Assembly: GCA_003116995.1 (NCBI GenBank) | Contig: BDSL01000022.1 | Span: 930,001 to 994,000, forward strand | DNA from: Yamagishiella unicocca | Lineage: Eukaryota; Chlorophyta; Chlorophyceae; Chlamydomonadales; Volvocaceae | Reading direction: 5' to 3' | Length of the DNA: 64,000 bases | In this document: positions 32,379 to 54,613 of the stretch, piece by piece | How the letters are laid out: every line of letters starts with the position of its first letter | Numbering within the stretch: position 1 is the first letter of the stretch | Notes under the pieces: generated by a model | Seen by the model: the letters and a program-made list of their open reading frames with translations, nothing else | Told to the model about the DNA's origin: nothing | Databases searched by the model: none | Program-made: the position numbers and the translations under genes

Positions 32379-35300
32379 CCTTACCAATGCGTGAATAAGC
32401 AACGTATGCGCAGAATGTGCAGTATCCGCTCCTGTGGGTCAGGTCAGCAAGAAGCGATAAGGACGCTAAAGCCCTATTGTGCTCTAAGACTACCTGCGAT
32501 AAGTGACACATAAGCATTGCCTCAACGGAACTCAGTGCACACCGCTGCGTGCTTGTGGTACGGCGCTTAGTCCGCATGAGTATGGTTGCCATCGCCATAG
32601 GAATGTAGGAATGTGTTCATAAATGGGATGCAAAATATAGATATACCACCTACTGAAATCTTGTCAAATGGTCTCACAAACTGCTGCCTTTGCCTTGCAA
32701 CCGCAAGCGTCTTGCGAGCGAGCGTCGCGGGCGCCCTTGACTTGTTTAAGAACCGACTTCCGCAATGCTGTCAGTCCCTATTGTTGCCATCAGGGCCTGC
32801 GGAGCGCAGCCGCTAGAGCTGTTCGGCGGCACATGTGCCTCACGTGCGCGCCCTTGCGAGCCAGCTGCGCGCCGCTCACAGGAGATCACGATAGTATGGT
32901 ACCGCCTGTTGTCAAAATTCCGGTTTGCTGCCCAGCCCCAGCCTGCCAAACCCGGCATGTCGCTGTTGCACGCCTGGCTTGCTGAGCCCTTGCCTTGGCC
33001 CGGATGGACTGGGTGCCACGGTCGGCTTCCTGGCTTGCTGCCAACCCTCGCCCAATGTTCCCCTTGGGTGGCAGCAAACCCAGGCAGCGACACAAAGGAT
33101 AAGTCGTTGACGTCCTCCGATGTGATTGGGCTGTGTCGGCCAGATGAACAAACCCTCCAGTGCCCGTGTCCTATCAGCGGTGCCCCAGGACGTGCTCCAG
33201 CTGCGAACATCGTGAGCTCCTGACGCCTCACGCTGGCCTGGCTCCTTCGGAGCATGCCACCATGCGCTTAGGGCCAACCTCAAAGTCCGGCACAGTGCAG
33301 CTGTCGCTCGTGTGTTTGCGTTGTAAGGAAAACCCGTGTACGAAAGAAAGACCGTGTGCGTGGTGAGGTGGGGTCGGGTGGGACCAACTCTGTGTGGTCT
33401 TCATCACCTTTCGTGGAAAGGCCCACTCAGCGGTCGTCCAGCTCTGGGGCGGGGAACTGGGGGCGGCCATGCCTCGCCGCAACGCACACCTCGCCGCAAC
33501 CCACGCTTCACCGCAACCCAGCCATACTACATCCGCCGCTGCTATGTGCTGTGACACGAGGAGGCCGCCAAGTTGCTAGCGTTGCTTCCGCGATCCGGTT
33601 TCAATTGTCGCACCGGGTCGTATCGTACCCTCCCGACGATTCGGTTCCCGCCGTCGCCGGCTGCACATGACCTCTTCGCGACGGGAGGCAGATTGCGTAC
33701 GAATGTCGTACCCAAGCACCCGGGAACAGGGTAAGTGCCTTATGTTGAGTTACGCTGACTGTGCCAGCCGCACAGCCTTCACCCTGCAACGCATACCAGC
33801 AGCGAGGGCCGTGAACACACACAAATCGAAACCGGGCGAGGCTTCAGGACATTGAATGGCAAAATTAAAGCTTTGAAAGTATAGCTATTACTTCTGGACG
33901 GCGCAGCACGACGGGTACGGCGCGCCTGCGGTGCTGTCCCTTCACTGCCCCAGGTGCAAGAGACCCTAGCCCGTTCGTGGGAATCCTCAGGAGGGCGCGA
34001 GAGGCTCAGAGGACCCTCCCTGTAGTAATGGCGTGTGTCTGGGTGGGGGGGTGGGATGCACTACGGCTCCCGCCACCGCCCTCAATTCTCCAGGTGTCTC
34101 CAAGCCACCATTAGGAACCCAGCGATTCAACAGTGTACACTTCGACCCCGCCCTGCTCGAAAGCACACAACGCAGCAATGCGAATCTCCGACAACACCGC
34201 CATCTAGTATTCGGATGATACATCTGCGGCTGACCCAGTTCCGTTTCCGGCGCCACGTTCCCACACATCCTGAAGGGCTGCTCTCCCCCGGGGGCTTCTA
34301 TCCCGCAGCGCTCCCTCGCTCCGGCGTCCAAACGGAATATCCCTTCTTTCAGCGCTAGCTGAGGCTTCCAACCGCAGCATCGTGCAACCGTTTCATCAAC
34401 CGTAACAACCAACGGCAGCCCCACAGTCCCAGCCAGGCTCATATCATGGGAGGGGCACAACCCAACTCGGAATGAACATTTGGCAGACGTCCCGAAAGCG
34501 GGAGATTCCCCTCGCCGGCCCCCCCGGGGACCATTCACGGGAGGTTGTTCACGGTTCGTTCACCAACCGTCAACGTGCGCAGGGCAGGGACCACACATGA
34601 CACCACAGCCGCAGAAAACCAAGCCATCTCTTACGAGCAGCAGCAGTCTAAGTCGTCCTGCGCGCGCCTTCCACGACGCGCCCTCCAAAATAACCTGGCA
34701 CGTGACTAGACGCGTTGCGGAGTTTCAAGTTACCGCACGAGGACCTTCTGGTCTGGGGCCCACTGGAACACTTACTTCGACTAGGGTCCAGGTACGAACC
34801 GGTCCAACACTTAACGAGATGCGCTACGTTAATATGCTCTCCACACGGCAATACACACATGCACGGGCTCGTGATGCGCCGCAAATCACACACGTGCGCT
34901 GCCGTACTCGGCATCGCCTTGTGGCGGCACGGGCCGCCCATAGCGTGCCGTACCGCACCACGCCGTACACGATATTATCGGACCGAAGGGTCAGTGGGCC
35001 GACGTACGGCGGCAACAATGTTGTCTTTTTCTGCTACTGCCTCACGCGCACTCAAGAGTACTCAGTCCAGCAACTGTCCTTCCCTTCCGAGAGGACGGCG
35101 GCCGCAACCAGCCATGCCTCTCCCTGATAGTGATCACAGTGATGCTTATGATGATGCTGATGGTGATGCCACGAGAGTGGAGGCACGCGCGCTTCTGCCT
35201 TGTCCGGTCCCCAGGCCGCACGCATCCTGGTCCGCACCCAGCCGACAGGTAACACAGCAGTGAAGTATGAGACACAACCATGAGACACAACCATATACAC

Positions 35301-35676
35301 CCACACCCCCACAGGGTTTCCCTTGGAGCTCCTCGGAAGCTCAGCAGTGAACCCTCGCAACACGCGCGAAGTAAGTCCCCCTCCCCCTCCCCCGCATTAC
35401 CCACCCCCTCCCCCGCATTACCCCCCCCGCATTACCCCCCCCACACTCGCGAGTCCCATCCAGCGCATGCAGCGGCTCCTTCCCTCCCTCCTTCCGTTCT
35501 CCCCTCCTTCCTTCCTCTCTTCCTTCCCTCTCTCCTTCCTTTCTTCCGTCCGCAATCCACATGCACAGAAGCAAGCTGCCAGTCGGTCGCTTCTAGCCGC
35601 CACCTGCAGCCTGGGCCTGGACCTGGTCAGCAGCTGCAACCTCACCGGCCAACAGCTATCTTAAGAGGCCGGGCCG
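32379..35676. other. 3.3-kb region without a recognised gene
   Basis: Lies between the NDUFA8 start and the sulfotransferase-1 stop, both minus strand. Composition is closer to 50-55 percent GC than the genes, and stop-free frames up to 183 codons (33987-34538 minus, 32746-33255 minus) show no family I recognise and no splice-consistent continuation. Contains one D-type module at about 33318-33352 and a pyrimidine-rich tract at 35385-35570. It must include the 3' UTR of the sulfotransferase and the promoter of NDUFA8. Confidence 0.5.
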
Positions 35677-38600
35677 TCAGGTCGGGCTTTCAGGCCGCAG
35701 CCCCAGCCCCAGGAGCCCGCACCGGCTGGGCAAGTCGGCCCCTTCTGAGGGCGGCTCCATGCCCCTGCCCTTCCAGTCTGCAGGCCACGGCTGCAGCCCC
35801 AGCTGTCGTGTCATGGACAGGAACAGCTGGTCCAGGCGGCTGATGGTGCGGCCGAAACTGGTGGGCGCGGGGGGGAGGCGGGCGGGAAGGGGGTTAAAGG
35901 GTAGTCCACGAATCCACGGCCGACAAACCAAAGGGCGGGGAAGGTGGGATGCGGTGAGGTGGTGGCGGTGGTGGGTTGCAAAGGAAACCCGGGGACTTGG
36001 TTGAGGAAACGAAAGTCGGAGGTCGTGTGTCGACCTTCGGCGGCTAAGCGACAACGGCGGCGGCGGCTGCTAGGCCAACGGAGGCGAGCACCCCGGCGTT
36101 GTTGTTGTTGTTGGTGGTGGTGGTGGTAGTGGTAGTGGTGGTGGTGGTGGTGGTGGTGGGGGGGGGGGCATCAAAACCGTTTACGCGACAAGGACAGGGG
36201 GTTGCGAGGGGGCTGATGAGGGGGGCCCCCAGGGGGTGGTGTGCGGGGGCTGATGAGGGGTAACCAACCAACCAACTAACCGTGCCCACCAACTGCCCTC
36301 CTACCTGTACCACCGTTGGTCGTACACCTGTCGCGACATGAGCGGCAGCAGGTCCCCCACGCGGCACTCCTCCAGGTCCACACCGCCACGCACAGCAAGC
36401 TGCTCGGAGGTCCAAACCCGCACCTGCCGACAGGGGGGGCCCGGGGGGGGAGGAGGGGGGAGGGGCAGGGGAGGGTTAGCGACAAACCCGCACCTGCCGA
36501 CAGGGGGGCCGCGGGGGGAGGAATGGTGTACGGCAAGCTCCCTCCCTCGACCCGAGGCCACGAGGGTGCCGCGGAGGGGTGGGGGGGGGGGGGAAGCCCG
36601 TGCGCGCACGGAGGACGGGGGTTCGAGGGAAACCCGCGCACGGAGGACGGGGGGGGTGTGGCCTGCACTGGGGTGCTCGGGCCGGGGGAGAGGGCGGAGG
36701 GGTTCCAAGCTGACGCCGTACAACAGCACAACACGGCACGGTATAATGTGCCGGAATCGTACAATCCGCGCATCCTGGTCTCGGAGCGCTATCGGCTACC
36801 CTCCCCACCCTCTGCTACCCTCGCATCCAAGGGTCTTCCTCGCAACCCTCTGCAACCCGCTAACCCACCCACCCACCTCGGCGAGCGTGGCGTTCCAGCC
36901 CAGCCCCGACCGCATCACCAGGTCCGCTACCGAGGGCCCGGAATTGAGATCCAGCACCAGGTCAAACTGCAGCAGCAGCGCCTTCGCCAGCGCCTCGTGG
37001 GCCTCCCCGATGCCGTACAGCTCCGTGTGGAAGGCCCGCTCGCCCACCAGGGTCCTGGGCAGGCGCGGGGGCGCAGCCGCGGGTGTCCGCGGGTTTCAAC
37101 TTTTTGTGCCTGTCGTACCGATTGTCGGTGACACCCGAGCCCCCAGGAGCCCACTGGAGCCGGCAACTGGCCCAGGGGGGGGGTTGTGTCTCGTACACGT
37201 GTCATATGTACGACACGCTTACGACTTACCGCTCCCCACCCCCCACCCCCTGGGTGGATTCTAAACGGGTTTCCTTTCGTACACGGGTTTTCCTTGCACC
37301 CCCCACCCCCCCATGGCGGCGCGGCACGGCTTCGGCTTCCTACCAAGGACGTCGGCGGACCTTCCTTCTCTGGTAATGACCGGCTTTCTCGCAACGTCCG
37401 CAACCATCGGGTCGGTATTCGGGCGGGTCGGGACCGGGACCGGGACCGGACCGCGCTGTCCGCTCTCCCATAGCTCACCACCTCCCCCAGTTCTCCTGCT
37501 AGCGCCCAAAACCGGTTCTGCGAAACATTTCCGTGCGTCGCGTGGCATCCTCGCTTCCTGTCGTTTCGCCGTAGCCGCTTTAGCTTAGCCGCCAAAGGTC
37601 ATATTACGACCTTCGGCTTTAGTATCCCCAAATCTCCAGCATGCATCTCAAAACGCCTGTTCTAAACGGTTTTTTCTGGCATCCACGGGTCTCCCTCGAA
37701 CCCCCCCCCACCTGATGTTGTAGTTGTCGACCACGGGCGGCGCGAAGCTCTCCCATCGTGAGGCCGACGCGTTGCAGAAGAGGGCGGAGAAGAGCGCGGC
37801 GGGGGGACCCGTCCGGAAGAGCGTCTTCTGCATCCGAATCAGCATGTACTTGATGTTGCTGGCAAGCCGCTCCAGGGGCTCCCTGAGGGCTCCAGGGGGG
37901 GGGGCGGGGGATAAAAGAAGCGGTAACTGAACATGGGAAATGTAGCTGGTGCGCCAGGGGGGGGGCAAGGAAAACCGTGTAGGAAAGAGAAAACCGGCTA
38001 GGGCTCCAGGGGGGCTAGGGTACGGGGACGGGACGGGCGTCGACGACTCACGTGCGACGCAGCAGAAGTGCCGTACCGTAGGTTGCGGCTGTAGCAGCAG
38101 ACACCCCCCGGGCTTTCGTTCGCTTTGCTTTTTCTCTCCCGTCGCTTTCCGTTATGTTAGTTGAACAGACACATACATATTCACCCCACACGCACCCCGC
38201 TCCCCTCCGGGCTCTGCCCCGCGGGTCTCCTCTTTGCCCCGCTCCCCTCCTCCCATAACTGATGCAGACCCATGGGTCTCCTCCCCTCATAGCCCGCACC
38301 TAATGCTGATCACGTTGACGAACTGCGGGCAGATGTGCGTGTCGTACATGTTGCTGTGGCCGCCGTGCAGCGTGTATTCGTTGGAGATGTACTGAAACCC
38401 CGACCGCTGAGCGTGCTGCAGGCGGTGCAGGCAGTCGCGCATCACCGAGCGCCGCTCCACTATGCCGTACCGGGAACAAACCCTAGGGAGGGGCAAAACA
38501 CATCAGGGCAGCGTGTTGGTGGTGGGGGGTGGCGTAAAGCACCGTGTTGGTGGTGGGGGGTGGCGTAAAGCACCGTGTTGGTGGTGGGGGGTGGCGTAAA

Positions 38601-41600
38601 GCACCGTGTTGGTGGTGGGGGGCGGTGGCATAAAGACCGGTTACGAGACGTGGATGTGGTAGCTGGTGCATCCGTGGTGGCGGTGGTGGGTGGGTGGTGG
38701 GTTTTGAGGAAGACCCGTGGATGTGAGAAAAAAACCGACGTTAGGACAGACGTTTTGCGATGCATGCCGGAGGGCTGGGGTGAGGATACAAAAGGCCATA
38801 TGTCGACCTTCGGCGGCTAAGGGTGGGTGGGGAGGGGGTAGAGCGACGAAAAACCCGTGGACACAACAAAGGGGACAGAGAGGACCTTACTTGCGAGGTG
38901 AGGTGAGGTGAGGGGGCTGGGCAGGTAAGGTGAGGTGCGTCAAGAGTCTAGAGCGGTGGGGGTTACAAGTTAAAAACCGAGCGGTGGGGGGGGGGTAAAG
39001 GATAATCCGCGAATCCACGGCTGACCAACTAAGGGCGATGAAGGTAGTGGTGGTGGCCGGGGGGGGGGGAGCGCACGAGGCGCGGCGGCAGACGGGCCCT
39101 ATTCCGCGAGCACGGCTCCAAGGAGCTTGACCGCTGGGACCCCCCCACCTATCACCTATCATCTATCCTGTCCCGTTGCGTAAAACGGTTCTTATACACC
39201 CGGGCGTCTCACTCCCCCCACCCGGGCGTCCCACCCACCCCCCTCAGCTACACTTCCCGGCCCCGGTCGAGTTACCGGTCCTTTTATGTAAAACCCCCGG
39301 GCGTCTAACCCGGCCATCACCGGTGACGGTCCGCTTGCGGGCTTGGAACCCACACCGCTTCCCGGCGGGCACACCTGGGTGCTCCGGCACGCACCTCCAA
39401 ACGTGTCTAACCCTCCGTACATTCCACCTCCAGCCAGTCATCCACCTCCTCCAGGCCTGGTTCATGGGTGTTTCCTCCCCCTCTTCCCCCCTCCCCTCCC
39501 CTGTCGTACACGGGGTGTTTTTCGTACATGGTTTTTTCTTGCAGCCCCTCCCCTCCCCCTTCCTTCGAATACGTAATACGGTTTTTATACAACCCCCCTT
39601 CCTCCTCCCCCCGTCGCCCCACTCACTGCGCCGTCCTCGTTCGCTTCAGCTTGACTCCCAGCCCCTCCACCAGAGTCCCGTTCAGCCAGCGGCAGTCGTC
39701 ATCGAAGGCACGCACTCGCGCCGCGTTGCCCTGGTACTTGCGGCAGCGGCTGGCTCCTAGGGGGGTGGGTGTGGGAGGTGTTGGGGAGGGGTTGGGGAGG
39801 GGTTTCGGGAGGGGTTCCGGGAGGGGTTGGGGAAAAGGGTTTGGAGAGGGGGGTGGGAAGGTGATTCGGGAGGGTGGCGCCCCCGAACTCAGTGCCCGCC
39901 CCCCGGATTCCGTGTTGGAGTACCCGTGCGCGTTTCTACGCTCCCCCCCCCCTCCCGCCGGGGGCCCCCTGGACTCGGCGACTCACTTGCTGCCGCCGTC
40001 CAGCTGGTGCCGCCCGCTTTCGAGATGTGGAAGTACTCAATCACTGCGCGCTGGATGACTGACTCCAGGTGCACCTCGTACAGCTGTACGGCGTCAACGG
40101 AGCAGGGGAAGTAGGGAATGGGCGCGATGTGGGTCGGCTCACCGACGAGCAACAGGGCGATGGGTTCGTTGGTGGGGGCAATGGGTTCGTTGGTGGTTGG
40201 GTGGGTGGGTGGCCAGGAGAGGGAACCCGATCCTCGACACAGGAGAGACGAGTAGGTGGGGGGAAACACGCACACCGACACAAAAAGCTTGTGGGTGCGT
40301 GGGTGGGTGCCGCCCCCCCCGCTGCCTCCATTCCCCCTCCTGCTGCTTCCGCTGCCTCCACACACACACCCCGCTGCTGCACCCGCTGCCTCTGGCCCCC
40401 CTCCTGCTGTTGCTTCCGCCGCCCCCCACGCACCCCTGCTGCTGCTGCGCCCGCTGCGGCGCCTCACGAAACCGGCTCAGCTCGGTACTCGGTTTACGTT
40501 GTCGTCCTAGCCAACAACCGCCCATTCACTTTACTCGCTATCATCGCACCCCCTTCCACTCCACCCCACTCCACCGTGCTGGGGTAGGGTAGAACACGTT
40601 TCCCCTCCAGCCGCCCACCCACCCCACCCCAGCCGTTCACCCACCCATCCCAGCCGCCCACCCACTCACCCACCCACCCACTCAAAACGCCTGTTCTAAA
40701 CGGTTTTTTCGGGCATCTACGGGTCTCCCTCGAAACCCACCCACCCACCCCAACTACCCACCCCACCCCACCTTAGTCACCAGCTGCGCTACGGCCGCCG
40801 CCGCAGCCGACGAGTCCGGCAGCCGCCGCTGCAGGGGCTCCAACCAGCTCATCAACAGCTGTGCCATGAGCACGCGCCGTACCAACGGTAAACCGCCCAA
40901 GTGCACGCCGGTGTGGCTGGGCAGGCTTCTAGGGCCGTCACTGCTGCTGCTGCCGCTGCGGGCTGCGGCACCCGCCAGCCGCCTCCTGCCCTGCCCCTCC
41001 TCGTCCTCACCCTCCCCATCCTCCTCATACTCCTCTTCGTCTTCCTCCTCCTCGTCTTCCCCTTCCTCGTCTTCCTCCTCCTCGTCTTCCTCCTCCTCGT
41101 CTTCTTCGTCTTCCTCCTCTTCCTTTCCGTCAGCTACCTCGTCCAACGATGTAGGACGCAGGGCGGCCGAAGCAGCTGCCACCGCTGCTCGCTGCTGCCG
41201 CTGCGCCCGGTGGTGCACCTCCAGGAAGGCCAGCGAGGTGGAGGCCCAGGCCGCCAGGTCGTCCGGCGAGGTGGGCCCCTGGGGGTACTGCAGCAGGATG
41301 GAGCTCAGGAAGGCCGAGCTGGCGCCCTGCAGCAGCTCGGGCGCGGAGCGAGGGCATTCCGCCGTAGCCGCGACGCCGTTGGTGCTGCAGCCGCTGTGGG
41401 CTTTGAGGAGCTGGTGCGCCACGGCCAGGATTTGCCGCAGCTGCGGCAGTAGCTCCTCCTCTGCCGCGAGCGCGGCAGAGGTGGCCGTGGAGGGCACTTT
41501 GGTCTCATTTTGGCCCCTACATCCCTGGATGTCCCAATCGGAGCATCTCTGTAGGATGACCTGCTGTAGCTGAGTGCTGTGTTGGACAGTTTCGCTCGCC

Positions 41601-41749
41601 TCGACGCCCTCGCCGCGCTTTGCGGTGTCGGAGAGGACAGTCCTTCTAGATGTAAGGTAAATTCGCTTTAGCGCTGCAGAGTCGGCCGCAGGCGCCAACG
41701 AAGGCTTTAGCAGCAAGGCGATGAGAAGAAGAAATCTTCCAGGGCTCAT
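35677..41749 (-). CDS. sulfotransferase-like secretory protein, copy 1
   Basis: Eight exons: 41749-40772, 40083-39987, 39756-39627, 38482-38300, 37882-37712, 37054-36877, 36423-36305, 35857-35677; 678 residues. N-terminal signal (FLLLIALLLKPSLA). Exon 1 continues with a leucine-rich helical region (ELLQGASSAFLSSILLQYPQ) and a long Glu/Asp tract at about residues 208-250. The catalytic part has YFHISKAGGTSW, matching the 5'-phosphosulfate loop (FHIPKTGGTS) of Golgi sulfotransferases, and NVISIREPLERLASN, matching the 3'-phosphate-binding block (REPxxRxxS). Other conserved stretches: FDDDCRW, NEYTLHGGHSNMYDTHIC, GERAFHTELYGIGE. By this, it likely transfers sulfate from PAPS to a glycan or protein in the Golgi; the acceptor is unknown, extracellular-matrix polysaccharide being an inference. 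Exon lengths and phases match copy 2 for six of eight exons or nearly so. Function assigned from two motifs only. Confidence 0.75.
37311..37701 (-). mobile_element. element X, copy 2
   Basis: Matches 28226-28614 almost base for base, in an intron of sulfotransferase copy 1. Its left side is joined to a D-type module (37262-37300, GTTTCCTTTCGTACACGGGT) instead of the extra sequence of copy 1. Confidence 0.7.
37608..37701 (-). repeat. intron-end module A, at the end of a longer element
   Basis: Starts about 10 nt inside the donor of the sulfotransferase-1 intron 37711-37055, forward relative to the gene. Ends the element 37311-37701. Confidence 0.85.
37915..37962 (+). repeat. intron-end module C, acceptor end
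   Basis: ATAAAAGAAGCGGTAACTGA then ACATGGGAAATGTAGCTGGT. Reversed relative to sulfotransferase copy 1, close to the acceptor of intron 38299-37883. Confidence 0.75.
38518..38628 (+). repeat. 31-bp minisatellite
   Basis: GTGTTGGTGGTGGGGGGTGG plus CGTAAAGCACC, four copies, close to the acceptor of sulfotransferase-1 intron 39626-38483. Confidence 0.85.
38702..38820 (+). repeat. intron-end module A, diverged
   Basis: Reversed relative to sulfotransferase copy 1, in the acceptor part of intron 39626-38483. The end variant reads TATGTCGACCTTCGGCGGCT. Confidence 0.7.
40681..40738 (-). repeat. intron-end module A (head)
   Basis: Forward relative to sulfotransferase copy 1, about 33 nt inside the donor of intron 40771-40084. 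Confidence 0.75.
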
Positions 41750-42824
41750 CCGCTGAAGATAGCGAGGGCTGACCTTACTAGGGAAAAGATATGACCATGG
41801 TCTTTATAACGCAGCGACACCGCAAGGACATGACCGTGGTATTGAAAGACAACGACAGACGGTCGCGGTTGGCGCTGCGGGAAAGCATATGGTTTTGCAT
41901 ATAATGCCACAAAGTTCACGTTTGTGACGTCTGTCAACATGCTGCCTGTCGGTCAGTACTGGAGACAAGTTTCCTATCTCTCTGTCAGACTCGTCCGTAC
42001 CGCAACCGACAAAGGAACAGGTGTGGCAATTGCATTATATTACAAGCCGTTGCTAGGTTTATACTTTGAGGCTTGAACTGTATAAAGCTATAATAGCGGG
42101 TCGCTATCCCTAGGTCCCTGTATTTATTGAGTGTACGGATATCCGAAATATCCGATATCATGTCACCTCTATTACATTACCTCGAGCATTACATTTTCTC
42201 GTATTGGCCGCATCGAGCTTGCGAGGGTAAGATATAGCTGGGAACGTCCGCGGAGGCTGACCCTCCAAACTTTGTATCAGCGGTAAAGTATTTCTTTCAT
42301 ACTTTTCTCCTAGAGTGATCCTTAGGTTGGCTCACGCACATGTATTAACATTCCGCTACCTAAAGCCGCAACAGCGAACGCAGTGCCGATTGCGGCAACA
42401 CTTGCACACAAGCACTTGCATCGTGCCACCTAAATGTAAGGAAACGAGGCTAATGGCTAGAAGGCAGTCTGGGAGAGATGACATCTTACGCAGACACTTT
42501 TAGCTAGTAACAACGGCAGCAACGAGCATTACGGCAGAATGCTGATATCGTGGATATTGGGGATCAAACAGATTGCGTGCAAAGGGACAGCGCCTATGCG
42601 TCAGCTACAAGTGATCACGGCATTGGTCGATATGGACGAACGGTGCATGGGCGCAGGGAGCATTTGGCTTCGAGCCGGCACGGATAACGGCATGGATTAG
42701 CGTCGATTGACCCAATTAGGCATGTTAAACTGGCAGCAGGAGAATGTCCGGTCGTGGCTGTGTAGCACGATCGCGCAACGCCGTCGTGTACGGGCGACCC
42801 GACCGGTCAGGTTGCAGATCAGCC
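41750..42824. other. AT-richer intergenic region upstream of sulfotransferase copy 1
   Basis: Around 41900-42550 the sequence is clearly less GC-rich than flanking genes. Contains no ORF with recognisable similarity and no intron modules. Probably promoter and spacer between the 3' end of DDX41 and the sulfotransferase start. Confidence 0.5.
41802..41808 (-). promoter_or_regulatory. possible TATA box of sulfotransferase copy 1
   Basis: TATAAAG on the minus strand about 55 nt upstream of the ATG. The spacing allows a short 5' UTR of some 25 nt. No other support. Confidence 0.35.
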
Positions 42825-42829
42825 TTACA
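42825..42829 (-). terminator. candidate TGTAA polyadenylation signal for DDX41
   Basis: TGTAA on the minus strand 1.17 kb past the DDX41 stop. If real, the 3' UTR holds two module-bearing segments (42885-42922, 43357-43439) and a 21-bp minisatellite, suggesting 3' UTR introns. Confidence 0.25.
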
Positions 42830-42884
42830 CCTACACCTCTGGATACCGGGCCCCCGACGGACCAAATGACCTCCGGCCCCGCCG

Positions 42885-42922
42885 ATTATCCTGTCCCGTT
42901 GCGTAAAACGGTTTTTATACAC
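42885..42922 (-). repeat. module B head outside any called CDS
   Basis: Plus strand TATCCTGTCCCGTTGCGTAA then AACGGTTTTTATAC. No exon recognised immediately around it. Confidence 0.7.
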
Positions 42923-43356
42923 CCCCCCCCTCTCGTCTTCCCCCTGCCTTCTCCACGGCTTTCCTCGCCACCCTCTTCCCCCCCACCGTCCGCTTCGTCC
43001 GTGCGAATGCGCGAAGACACGTGGCTGTGGCGCGGCGCCCCCGGCCGCTGCCGTGATACGCCCTCTGGTCCGCGCTGCTGGCCGACTGGCTGGGCAGCTT
43101 ACTGCTAGCGACGAGAAGAGCACTGACTGCCCGAGGGGGACCCGGGAGGCCCACGGATACGACGATGAGGGACAGCGACATGGGTTCCTGCCGTACCACC
43201 AGGACGAGGTATGGGAAGCGGATATCCAGCCCCCTGGAGCACCTCCCTCGGCCTCTCCCTCCCCCAATCCCTCGGCCTTCCCCTCCCCCAAACGAAGCTC
43301 TCCCTCTCCCCCAATCCTGTTAGACAGCATGCGCCCACTCGCGAGTCGCAACCCCG

Positions 43357-43439
43357 TGCTCCAGCATGCGCCACAAAATCGGTGTCCGACGACCATGCGC
43401 CAACTATCCTGTCCCTGCCGTGTAAACGGTTTTTGTGCC
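43357..43439 (-). repeat. module B outside any called CDS
   Basis: Full B copy, forward relative to DDX41, 560 nt past its stop. With the partial copy at 42885-42922 it marks this region as intron-like. Confidence 0.75.
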
Positions 43440-43720
43440 ATGCCCGTCCCCCCGGGGGGCACCCACCAGCAGCAGCCACCGCAATCACCGCCACCACCAG
43501 CCCCAGCCCCAGCTACCGCAACCACCAGCCCTCGCCAGCTCATCAACACTCCCTCCTCCGGCCCCTGCCCGGCCCCCCTTTCTGCAGCCGCGCTGCTGCC
43601 GACACCGTCACCGTCACCACCGCCCAAAGGAAGAAACAACTTTCGTTATGGTTGTTTCTTCCATCCCGCAGCCTTCCACGCACACGTCCCGCCAAGGCCG
43701 CCGCCGTGTCCGTTGCCTGC

Positions 43721-43851
43721 GCCCGTGCACCACCGACCTGCGCCCGTGCACCACCGACCTGCGCCCGTGCACCACCGACCTGCACCCGTGCACCACCGAC
43801 CTGCACCCGTGCACCACCGACCTGCGCCCGTGCACCACCGACCTGCGCCAT
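43721..43851 (+). repeat. 21-bp minisatellite
   Basis: GCCCGTGCACCACCGACCTGC, six copies, in the 3' flank of DDX41. Confidence 0.85.
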
Positions 43852-44003
43852 GATGCAAGGAACCATGACGCACGGTGCACACACCGGCACGGCACAGCCC
43901 GCACAGACCGGCAATGCACCGCGGCGTAACGACCCACCGACCCACAGCAACCGCCAACCACCAACCACGCCGCCGCGGCGCCCGCGGCGCCGCGCCGCGC
44001 CGC

Positions 44004-54613
<10,610 letters not shown>

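Noticed and set aside
33987..34538. 183-codon minus-strand open frame between NDUFA8 and the sulfotransferase
   Set aside because: No recognisable domain, no supporting splice structure, and composition typical of the intergenic DNA here.
35116..35263. Asp-rich open frame starting MPLPDSDHSDAYDD and ending at a donor-like GTAACA
   Set aside because: Mostly a GATGCT/GATGAT microsatellite; no acceptor exon that continues it and no similarity.
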